DNA from: an uncultured Erythrobacter sp.
GTDB lineage: Bacteria > Pseudomonadota > Alphaproteobacteria > Sphingomonadales > Sphingomonadaceae
Reading direction: 5' to 3'
Assembly (NCBI GenBank): GCA_947494705.1
Contig: CANLVN010000002.1
Span: forward strand, 62,001 to 126,000
DNA: 64,000 bases
Shown piece after piece: positions 44,164-51,558 of the stretch. The notes under the pieces are model-generated. The model was not told where the DNA came from. It saw only the letters and a program-made list of their open reading frames with translations, and ran no database searches. Position 1 is the stretch's first letter, and the number at the start of each line of letters is the position of its first letter. A program made the position numbers and the translations under genes.

Positions 44164-45182
44164 TGGGAAAGCAACGCCAACCCGTTCTCGTAACAGGAGG
44201 CGCCGGATATATCGGTAGCCATGCGGTAATTGCACTCAACGATGCAGGCTGGCCGGTCGCGGTCTTGGATGATCTTTCCACCGGCTCCCGCTTTGCGGTG
44301 GCCGAGGGTATACCGTTCTATGAAGGCGATATCGCTGATGCCGCATTGCTTGCGAAGATATTTGCAGAGCAAGGTATCGGCAACGGCACGGGTGGGATCA
44401 TGCATTTCGCGGGCTCTATCATCGTGCCGGAAAGCGTTGAAGACCCGCTCAAATACTACCGCAACAACACTTCGAAAAGCGCTGCGCTGGCTGAAATCGC
44501 AGTCAAAGCAAAAGTTCCGCACTTCATCTTTTCTTCGACAGCAGCAGTATATGGAATTCCTGAAACCTTGCCAATCTCCGAAAAAAGCAGGTGTTCCCCC
44601 ATCAATCCGTATGGTTGGACAAAGCTGATGACGGAACAGATGCTTCGGGACGTGTCGGCCGCGCACGCCCTGAACTTTTGCGCCTTACGCTATTTCAACG
44701 TCGCAGGTGCGGATCCACAGCTTCGCAGCGGTCAGTCCACACCGGGCGCTACACACCTTATAAAGGTTGCCGTTGAGGCAGCACTAGGAAAGCGCGCCCA
44801 GGTAAGTGTGTTCGGCACAGAGTTCGACACCCCGGATGGAACGGGCGTGCGTGACTACATCCATGTCGCAGATTTGGCGGATGCCCACGTCCTCGCATTA
44901 GAAGCATTGATTGCAAAGCCGGAGCGTTCGCTGACAATGAATTGTGGTTATGGCCGCGGTTTTTCGGTGCTTGAAGTGCTAGATGCGGTAGACAAAGTGA
45001 CCAACTGCCGGCTTGACAGGAAGATCGAAGGGCCTCGCGCCGGCGACCCCGATTTGCTCGTGTCTGATCCAAGCCTCCTATGCGCTAACTTGCCATGGAA
45101 ACCGCGCCACGACGACTTGCATGCAATCATAGAACACGCGTTTCAGTGGGAGCGTAAGTTGAAAGAAATTCGTGGCGATTGA
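44160..45182 (+). CDS. galE: UDP-glucose 4-epimerase
   Basis: Interconverts UDP-galactose and UDP-glucose, closing the Leloir cycle. The 340-residue short-chain dehydrogenase-type protein has VLVTGGAGYIGSHAVIAL, the SSTAAVYG segment, the catalytic Tyr-Lys in NPYGWTKLMTEQML, LRYFNVAGADPQ and GTGVRDYIHVADLADAHV. The start overlaps galK. The 3' end overlaps the GTG of the LysR-type gene by 11 bases, and base composition changes at that point, so galE marks the right edge of the sugar cargo. Confidence 0.96.
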   Translation: MMGKQRQPVLVTGGAGYIGSHAVIALNDAGWPVAVLDDLSTGSRFAVAEGIPFYEGDIADAALLAKIFAEQGIGNGTGGIMHFAGSIIVPESVEDPLKYYRNNTSKSAALAEIAVKAKVPHFIFSSTAAVYGIPETLPISEKSRCSPINPYGWTKLMTEQMLRDVSAAHALNFCALRYFNVAGADPQLRSGQSTPGATHLIKVAVEAALGKRAQVSVFGTEFDTPDGTGVRDYIHVADLADAHVLALEALIAKPERSLTMNCGYGRGFSVLEVLDAVDKVTNCRLDRKIEGPRAGDPDLLVSDPSLLCANLPWKPRHDDLHAIIEHAFQWERKLKEIRGD

Positions 45183-46080
45183 CCTTCGTCAGCTTCGTTT
45201 TGCTGTTACCGCAGCAGATACTTCCAGCTTTCTGCGCGCGGCGAAGCAGCTCAACGTAAAACAGTCCACATTGAGTAAGAAAGTATCTGCGCTCGAGCAT
45301 CGTCTCGGCATCACCCTTTTTGAACGCTCCACCAGAGGGGTTTTTCCGACCGACACTGGCAGAGCATTTCTCGAAGTCGCACGGCGGATCGTTACCGATG
45401 CAGACAATCTGCTGACGACGGCGAAGGCCGTGAGATACGGGGAGGTCGGGCGCCTGATGGTCGGGTTTTCCGGCTCGCTCAGTACCGGCAATCTGCGCCT
45501 TTTGCTTGGCGATGTGCTCGAACGCTTTCCCGATGTGCAACTTGATGCGCTCGAAGCCAGTCCAGAACGCATGCTATCAGGGCTGCAAACCCGCATCGTC
45601 GACATCGCCATCCATGCCAGCCAGATGGAGGAACCCGGAGTCACCAAGCGCTGGCTGTGGTCCGAACGACTGATGGTCGTCTTGCCCAAGGAAGATCGCC
45701 TAACCGAGAATGAAAACTTGCTCTGGACCGATTTGCGCAAAGAAGTGTTTGTGATGCCGCGCGACCGTAGCGGGCCCAGAATCTCCGAAGTGATCCGCCA
45801 GCGGCTTGGCGGCCATGGCTTCAAGGCCAACATCATCACCCAGGAAACGAGCGCGGAGACCATCGCCGCTATGGTGCCGTTCGGGAAGTTCATCACCGTG
45901 GTCCCCGAAAGTGCGACCGGCGCTGCCCGGCCCGATGTCGTGTTCCGCGAGATAACCGACCCAAGCGGTGCTGCACATCTCGATTTTGCAGCCTGGTGGC
46001 GCGAGGACAACGACAATCCCGCACTCGCCCGCTTCTTCAAGCTGCTCGATGAACGCTATCCGCTAACCGGCGCTGGCTGA
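45172..46080 (+). CDS. LysR-family regulator at the end of the trb module
   Basis: A 302-residue regulator. The N-terminal winged helix is LRQLRFAVTAADTSSFLRAA with QSTLSKKVSALEHRLGITLF; an inducer-binding domain follows (GEVGRLMVGFSGSLSTGN onward). The start is a GTG at 45172 inside galE, with only a weak purine stretch before it. In sphingomonad conjugative elements a LysR gene is commonly found beside DUF2274 and trbI, so it probably belongs to the transfer module, not to galactose use. It is convergent with, and overlaps by 25 bases, the DUF2274 gene. Confidence 0.86.
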   Translation: MAIDLRQLRFAVTAADTSSFLRAAKQLNVKQSTLSKKVSALEHRLGITLFERSTRGVFPTDTGRAFLEVARRIVTDADNLLTTAKAVRYGEVGRLMVGFSGSLSTGNLRLLLGDVLERFPDVQLDALEASPERMLSGLQTRIVDIAIHASQMEEPGVTKRWLWSERLMVVLPKEDRLTENENLLWTDLRKEVFVMPRDRSGPRISEVIRQRLGGHGFKANIITQETSAETIAAMVPFGKFITVVPESATGAARPDVVFREITDPSGAAHLDFAAWWREDNDNPALARFFKLLDERYPLTGAG

Positions 46081-46295
46081 ATGTTCCGCCGCGCTTTCGC
46101 GAACTCGCGATCGGTCGCCATAAACCGCTCTAGCATCGGGGCGACCAACTGCTCGGGTGTTGGTGCACCCAGCTTCTCTCCGTCATTCAGGACGGTGCCA
46201 TAGGTAACCAGATCGCAGTGCAACCGGGCGGGGATCTCGATGGTGAGCTTGACCGGCTTCTCGTCGGTGATGTCGGAAAGCTTGAGCCTGGTCAC
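46056..46295 (-). CDS. DUF2274 family protein of the trb operon
   Basis: A 79-residue basic/acidic mixed protein beginning TRLKLSDITDEKPVKLTIE, with IPARLHCDLVTYGTVLND and VAPMLERFMATDREFAKAR, the DUF2274 layout. Its molecular role is unknown, but it is repeatedly the last gene of Trb-type operons in Alphaproteobacteria. Its ATG overlaps the trbI stop by 4 bases, showing it belongs to the same transcript. Confidence 0.85.
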   Translation of the reverse strand: MTRLKLSDITDEKPVKLTIEIPARLHCDLVTYGTVLNDGEKLGAPTPEQLVAPMLERFMATDREFAKARRNIQPAPVSG

Positions 46296-47464
46296 GATCC
46301 ACTTTCCAGTACGATATCACGGGTGACAAGCACCCGCACTGGATAGCCCGGCCGTATAGTCAGCGTCGGGCGGATATTGAGCTCGCGCGAGACGATCTGC
46401 TCGCCTGCGCGGTTGACGCTGTCCTGACTGCCGCGCCGCAGCGCGCGTGCCAAATCACTGTCACTACCGGAACCAAATTCGCTACCGACGCCTAGCAAGG
46501 TCGAGATGAGCGCGGCCTTGAGCACGCCGCCCCAGTGATAGTCGACCCCGTCTTCGAGACCGGCATAGCCGGAGGGATCGGCCGCGGGCTGGCGTTCGAG
46601 CACGATCGAACGCCCATCGGGGAGGATAAGCCGGTTCCAGGCCAGCAGCACGCGCCGCTGGCCAAAGCCGACATCGGATTCGTAATCGCCGATCAGACGC
46701 GCGCCCTGCGGGATCAGCAAGCGGCGTCCGGTCAGGCTGTCATAGACGTTTTGAGTCACTTGCGCGGTCACAAGGCCGGGCTGGTCGGAGCGGATACCGG
46801 TAATGAGTGCGGCGGGAATGACTGAACCGGCCTGCAACAAGGCTGGTGATGGTGCGGCATCGAGCCGCTGCAATGAAACTGTACGGCGCTCGGCGGGTCG
46901 ATCGAGAAAGGCAGGCTGTGCGGCAGAAACCGAAGCCTGAGCTGATGCAGGCACTGGATTGGAGGGCGGGAGCGCCTGCGCTAGACTGGCAGCGGGCGTT
47001 CCGCCGCCAAAAAACAGGCGGCTACCGCGTGCGGCTTCGCGTTCCTGTTCGATCCGCTGACGCGCCGCTTCCTCTGGGCTGATGCCCTGCGGCGGCGGTG
47101 GGGGCGGTTGCGCGCCGACAGGCGGCAAGGCTGCAACAGCGCGGCGCTCCTGCGCATCAAGTATCGGCTTGCCGAGATCGCCGGGAAGCGGCGGTCCGAG
47201 CCTTGGCACCTGCGAATAATCCCTTGGGGCCGATGCCAGACCATCGGCCACCGCGACACCATCGGTGTTGAACAGCTCCTCCTCGCCCCCTTGCGAGGCA
47301 GGCTGCAGCGCATAGAGCAAGGCTCCGCCCACAAGCGATAGTCCGACGGCGCTGGCGATACCAATGGCTTTGCGCGACAGTCGCACAACGCGCGGGCCCT
47401 CGCCGCGCAGGCTGGTGATGGATTCGGCGTCGACGGGGCGTTCGGGAGCAGGCTCGCTGTTCAT
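46292..47464 (-). CDS. trbI: TrbI/VirB10-type conjugation channel protein
   Basis: A bitopic protein of about 390 residues that spans the inner membrane and joins the outer-membrane pore. It has a cytoplasmic start, one membrane helix (GIASAVGLSLVGGALLYAL), a Pro-rich periplasmic linker (VGAQPPPPPPQGISP) and the VirB10 C-terminal domain (VTAQVTQNVYDSLTGRRLLI, GARLIGDYESDVGFGQRRVL, PGYPVRVLVTRDIVL). The chosen ATG at 47464 shares one base with the trbG stop (TGATG). Confidence 0.93.
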   Translation of the reverse strand: MNSEPAPERPVDAESITSLRGEGPRVVRLSRKAIGIASAVGLSLVGGALLYALQPASQGGEEELFNTDGVAVADGLASAPRDYSQVPRLGPPLPGDLGKPILDAQERRAVAALPPVGAQPPPPPPQGISPEEAARQRIEQEREAARGSRLFFGGGTPAASLAQALPPSNPVPASAQASVSAAQPAFLDRPAERRTVSLQRLDAAPSPALLQAGSVIPAALITGIRSDQPGLVTAQVTQNVYDSLTGRRLLIPQGARLIGDYESDVGFGQRRVLLAWNRLILPDGRSIVLERQPAADPSGYAGLEDGVDYHWGGVLKAALISTLLGVGSEFGSGSDSDLARALRRGSQDSVNRAGEQIVSRELNIRPTLTIRPGYPVRVLVTRDIVLESGS

Positions 47465-48456
47465 CACTCGCTCCGCGACCGATTGATGATCTTGACGCGA
47501 ACCTGCCTGCGACCTGCGCCAAGTCGCAATTCGGCCGTATGGAACAGCCGGTCGACGATCAGGTAGCGCCCGTTCACCCGGTAATTGACCAGTTCGGCCT
47601 CGCCCTCCTCGCCAATTACAAAGAAGGGCGGCATTTCGCCTTGGGCAATATCGGGCGGGAACTCCACGAGCGTGCGCTGACCATCATCGAAAACGCGCAG
47701 CGGCCGCCAATCGGGTTTGTCGCCTGAGATCCGGTAGTTAAAATTGAGGTTCTCGATCGTGAACCCGTCCGCAATCGGCGCTGTGCGCACGGCTTCCGCT
47801 TCGGACTGGCGCAATGCGATCAGCTCGTCTTCGGGATAGGACCAGCTGACCGAGGCCATGTAGACGCGGGCGTTGGCGCGCAGTTCGACGTGATAGGTGC
47901 GCCGGTCGGTGTTGATGACAAGGTTGGTGGTGATGTCAGGCCGGGTCGGCTTGACGAGGATATGCACCCGCTGTGTGGCGCCCGCTCCGCTCAGCGTATC
48001 GCCGATCATCCAGCGTACCGTATCGCCTGCCGCAACCGGGCCGGGGCCGACCAGCTGCTCGCCTTCCTGCAAGGCGATATCGGTCACTTGCCCTGGCTTG
48101 GCATAGATCTGGAATAGCGCGCCTTCGCTATAGGCATAGCGCTGGATCGCGTTCTGGAACCCTGTATCCTCGGGCTGGATACGGGCAGCATCGTTTGCCG
48201 CTCCCACTTGCGTCTCGGGGTCAGGCGGGCGGGAGCGGCGCGCGGCAGTGGGGGAGGCTTGCCGCGAAAGGGAATTGATGTACTCAAGCGATTGGATTGC
48301 TGTGACCGGGCGCAGCTGGACCAGCGCAGCAAGAGCCGCCTGCATGGCCGGTGCCATAGATGCGGGTGTAGCCGAAGCGGATGAAGTTAGCGCCAGCGAG
48401 GCAGCGCCAAACAGGCTGACATAGATTTTGCGGGATAGAATTTGTGAGCGGGACAT
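47464..48456 (-). CDS. trbG: TrbG/VirB9-type conjugation protein
   Basis: A periplasmic/outer-membrane core component of 330 residues. The signal peptide region is IYVSLFGAASLALTSSASAT. The VirB9-like beta domains show YAYSEGALFQIYAKPGQVTD, TNLVINTDRRTYHVELRA, MASVSWSYPEDELIALRQ and the C-terminal NYRVNGRYLIVDRLFHTAEL. It is coupled to trbF upstream and trbI downstream by single-base stop/start overlaps. Confidence 0.94.
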   Translation of the reverse strand: MSRSQILSRKIYVSLFGAASLALTSSASATPASMAPAMQAALAALVQLRPVTAIQSLEYINSLSRQASPTAARRSRPPDPETQVGAANDAARIQPEDTGFQNAIQRYAYSEGALFQIYAKPGQVTDIALQEGEQLVGPGPVAAGDTVRWMIGDTLSGAGATQRVHILVKPTRPDITTNLVINTDRRTYHVELRANARVYMASVSWSYPEDELIALRQSEAEAVRTAPIADGFTIENLNFNYRISGDKPDWRPLRVFDDGQRTLVEFPPDIAQGEMPPFFVIGEEGEAELVNYRVNGRYLIVDRLFHTAELRLGAGRRQVRVKIINRSRSE

Positions 48457-49136
48457 CAGCCGAGCTCCTTTGACCAGTTGATGGATGTGACGAAGATGCC
48501 GAGTGGATTCTTGGTGAGCGCATCGGGATTATTGGGAGGCTGCACGGTGATGCCGAGGATCGCGGTCCAGCGGCTCGTCTCGGCGAGCGCGCCGTCGCGG
48601 TAGCGGCGCTCGACCCAGGCCACCCGGAAACTGCGCGGCGACGCACGGATCACGCTGGTGACATCGACCGCCACCTGCTCGCGTCCAATCACGGAAAAGG
48701 GATCATTGGCGCGCGCATAGTCATTAAGTGCGAGCGCGCCCTTGTCGCTCGCGAAGTCATAGGCTCTGAGCCAGTTTTCGCGCACGACGATGGCATCGTC
48801 GGGAATGGCACGGACATTCTCAATGAAGCGGGCAAGGTGGAAGGCGATCTGCGGATCGGTTGGCGCGAACTCCGCATTGGCAGGCGCGACGCTGCGCGCT
48901 TCGCCAAGCTTGTCGACCTCGACCACCCAGGGGACAATGGTACCGCGCGCATTCTGCCAGATAAGGCCGCCCGTGAGCGCCGCCGACAGGCCGAGCGCGC
49001 CGAAGAAGGCATAGCGCCAGCTCTTCGCCTGGATGCGGGCGGAGCCAATGCGATCGTCCCAGACCTGTGCCGCGCGCTGATAGGGCGTCTCGGGTTGCGG
49101 TGTCTTACCGTATCGGATCGAGGGGCGTTTGAACAT
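48456..49136 (-). CDS. trbF: TrbF/VirB8-type conjugation protein
   Basis: An inner-membrane scaffold of 226 residues with one N-terminal membrane helix (WRYAFFGALGLSAALTGGLI) and a periplasmic NTF2-like VirB8 domain (WVVEVDKLGEARSVAPANAE, AYDFASDKGALALNDYAR, RVAWVERRYRDGALAETSRW). It sits 7 bases after trbL. Length and order match Trb operons of the RP4/Ti type. Confidence 0.93.
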   Translation of the reverse strand: MFKRPSIRYGKTPQPETPYQRAAQVWDDRIGSARIQAKSWRYAFFGALGLSAALTGGLIWQNARGTIVPWVVEVDKLGEARSVAPANAEFAPTDPQIAFHLARFIENVRAIPDDAIVVRENWLRAYDFASDKGALALNDYARANDPFSVIGREQVAVDVTSVIRASPRSFRVAWVERRYRDGALAETSRWTAILGITVQPPNNPDALTKNPLGIFVTSINWSKELG

Positions 49137-49142
49137 GAGAGG

Positions 49143-50456
49143 TCAGTCCTTCTCTTTGGTGTCGATCGAGGAGCCTGCGCCGTGGCCGTCACCGGAACGC
49201 ACCGTGTGCGCGGCGAGTGAAGCCGAGTGGCCAAGGCTCTGGCGCTGCTTCATGGATTTGGCCCAGGCGGGCGGGCCGTTTTCGGGCTGTGGACCGGACG
49301 GCGTGCTGCCCGCTGCAGGCACGATGCGTCCGCCCATATTGCCGACCGAGGCGCGCGCACCTTCGCGGAAATTGCTTTTGGCGCTCTGTGCCGCCTTGCG
49401 TAGCGGCGACATGGCTGCGCCTCCTGCGGCGCGGCCGACGCCGGCCATGCCGCCCGCAACCGCTGCACTGCCGCTCTTGCCTGCGGAGCCTGTGGCGTAG
49501 GCCATGCTTGCGCCGCCTGCGGCGCGCGATGTGCCTTGCGCAACCGATGAGGCTGCGCTCGCCACCGCCCCGCCAGCCAGCTTGGCTCCGGCGACACCCC
49601 CCACCGCAGCGCCGCCCGCCAGCAAGGCAGTGCCTGCTGCAGCGCCCGCTCCCAATTGCGGCCCGCCTGCGACGATGCCGTTGGCGATGCCGGGACCGAA
49701 AATACCCAGACCAAGCAGGGTCAGACTTGCAAGCACGATGGCAAGCGCATCCTCGATGGTCGGCTCGCCAGGAATCGCGCTGGTAAATTCAGCAAAAAGC
49801 GTCGAGCCGATGCCGATGATCACGGCCAGAACCAGCACCTTGATGCCCGAAGAAACGACATTGCCGAGCACGCGTTCAGCCATAAAGGCGGTCTTGCCGA
49901 ACAGGCCGAAAGGGATAAGTATAAAGCCAGCCAGCGTGGTCAGCTTGAACTCGATCAGAGTGACGAAAAGCTGGATCGAGAGGATGAAGAAGGCGATGAT
50001 CACCACCGCCCAGGCGAGCAGCAGGACGATGATCTGCAGGAAATTCTCGAAGAAACCGACATAGCCCATCAGATCGGCGATGGATTCGATCAGCGGCCAG
50101 GCGGCATCGATCCCGACTTGGGCTACGCGCCCCGGTTGCAGCAGGTCGGCGGCACCCAGCCCTGACCCGCTGGCCTTGAGGCCGAGACCGGCAAAGCTGT
50201 TGAAGATTATGTTGGCGAGCGCGCTCCAGTTACCGATGATATAGGCGAAGATGCCGACGAAGAGCGTCTTCTTGACGAGCCGCGCGATGATGTCGTCATT
50301 CTCGCCCCAGCTCCAGAACAGGGCAGCCAGCGTCACATCGATGACGATCAGTGTGGTCGCGATGAAGGCGACTTCGCCAGAGAGCAGGCCAAAGCCGCTG
50401 TCGATATATTGGGAGAAAATCGCCAGAAAGCGATCGACGACGCCGGTGCCGCCCAT
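49143..50456 (-). CDS. trbL: TrbL/VirB6-type conjugation membrane protein
   Basis: A polytopic inner-membrane channel component of 437 residues starting at the ATG at 50456 (MGGTGVVDRFLAIFSQYIDS); the longer frame is antisense-like. Six or more helices are visible, including ENFLQIIVLLLAWAVVIIAF and FKLTTLAGFILIPFGLFGKT. The C-terminal third is Ala/Gly-rich and hydrophilic (repeated GGAAVGG- and AAGGA-like runs), typical for TrbL. Confidence 0.92.
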   Translation of the reverse strand: MGGTGVVDRFLAIFSQYIDSGFGLLSGEVAFIATTLIVIDVTLAALFWSWGENDDIIARLVKKTLFVGIFAYIIGNWSALANIIFNSFAGLGLKASGSGLGAADLLQPGRVAQVGIDAAWPLIESIADLMGYVGFFENFLQIIVLLLAWAVVIIAFFILSIQLFVTLIEFKLTTLAGFILIPFGLFGKTAFMAERVLGNVVSSGIKVLVLAVIIGIGSTLFAEFTSAIPGEPTIEDALAIVLASLTLLGLGIFGPGIANGIVAGGPQLGAGAAAGTALLAGGAAVGGVAGAKLAGGAVASAASSVAQGTSRAAGGASMAYATGSAGKSGSAAVAGGMAGVGRAAGGAAMSPLRKAAQSAKSNFREGARASVGNMGGRIVPAAGSTPSGPQPENGPPAWAKSMKQRQSLGHSASLAAHTVRSGDGHGAGSSIDTKEKD

Positions 50457-50457
50457 G

Positions 50458-50805
50458 TCAGTTCTCCCCTCGCAGTTCGCCAACCGGGGCTGACACCGTG
50501 AGGTCAGGCGCGTCCGGCGGCGCAGGATCAGCGAGCCCGGAATAGGCCTCTGGATGATCCACGCCGAGGAAGCGGCGGCGCTTTTCGGCCCAGGCTGCGC
50601 GGCACTCGGGAGAGGACAGCGCCAACTCGCCCATCTCTGCACAGGCCTTGATCTGTAAGGGCAGCGGGTCGCCGTCGGGCACCCATGCAATAGCCACGGG
50701 GTCGGGCTGCGGGGCAGGCTCCTCGCGCATCTGCACGAGCGTCATGGCAAAGGCGAGGCCGACGAAGACGGCGGCACCGACGCGCGCGAGGAGTTTGCTA
50801 TCCAT
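50458..50805 (-). CDS. Putative entry exclusion protein TrbK-alt
   Basis: A 115-residue protein with one N-terminal membrane helix (LLARVGAAVFVGLAFAMTLV) followed by a short periplasmic Pro-rich domain with two cysteines (IKACAEMGELALSSPECRAA). The position between trbJ and trbL and the WAEKRRRFLG segment match the alternative TrbK proteins of alphaproteobacterial elements. Surface exclusion is the proposed role of the family, not shown here. Confidence 0.85.
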   Translation of the reverse strand: MDSKLLARVGAAVFVGLAFAMTLVQMREEPAPQPDPVAIAWVPDGDPLPLQIKACAEMGELALSSPECRAAWAEKRRRFLGVDHPEAYSGLADPAPPDAPDLTVSAPVGELRGEN

Positions 50806-50811
50806 AGCGGA

Positions 50812-51558
50812 TCACTTTGACCCGCTGGGCAGGTAGCGCGGACGATTGGCGAGAAAGCGCCGCAGCTGTTCGCGCGCCTGCGCCTTGGTCGCCGCGCTTT
50901 CGGCAGCATCGAGCGCCTGCGCCCGGCTCATCGCTGCCAGCGTGGCAGTGAGATCGGCCAGTTGGCCCGCTTGCACGGCAAGCAATTGGTTGCCTGCCTG
51001 CGCGGCCTGCAAGGCACCGGTGGCCGATTGGCTGGCGCTGACCAGGCTACCCACCGCTTCGCGCGAGCCTTCGATATTGGCGACCGCTCCCGCCTGGACT
51101 TTCAGTGCGTCCTCGAACCCGGCGACGCTGTTCTGCCAGCGTGCCTCAGCGCCATTGACCATCGCCTGCTGCGAGGCATTCAGCGGAATATTCTTGTACT
51201 GGGCATCGAAGGTCGTTTCGATTTCGCGCACATCATAAGCGATGCGCTGGGCCTGCTGGAGCAATTGCTGGGTCTGCCGGATCTGGACCTGCAAGGGCTG
51301 CAGGACGGTCAGCGGCAGGCTCTGCAAATTGCGCGCTTCGTTGACGAGCGAGTTCGCCTGATTTTGCAGCATGCGGATCTGGTTGTTGATCTGCTCAAGC
51401 GTGCGCGCGGCGGTCAGCACATTCTGGGCATAGTTCGATGGATCGTAGACGACCCCGCCGAACTGCGCGTGGGCAGGCGCGGAAACCAACACTCCAGAGC
51501 CAGCGCAGGCAAGCGCGACGCCGGTCAAAATGCTGCGGAGGTATTTAGTGGGAATCAT
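50812..51558 (-). CDS. trbJ: TrbJ/VirB5-type conjugation protein
   Basis: A secreted pilus-associated protein of 248 residues. The signal peptide is YLRSILTGVALACAGSGVLV with an AHAQF cleavage region, then the conserved YDPSNYAQNVLTAARTLEQI and long coiled-coil helices rich in Gln (QINNQIRMLQNQANSLVNEA). It overlaps the trbE stop by 4 bases and is followed by trbK-alt after 6 bases. Confidence 0.93.
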   Translation of the reverse strand: MIPTKYLRSILTGVALACAGSGVLVSAPAHAQFGGVVYDPSNYAQNVLTAARTLEQINNQIRMLQNQANSLVNEARNLQSLPLTVLQPLQVQIRQTQQLLQQAQRIAYDVREIETTFDAQYKNIPLNASQQAMVNGAEARWQNSVAGFEDALKVQAGAVANIEGSREAVGSLVSASQSATGALQAAQAGNQLLAVQAGQLADLTATLAAMSRAQALDAAESAATKAQAREQLRRFLANRPRYLPSGSK

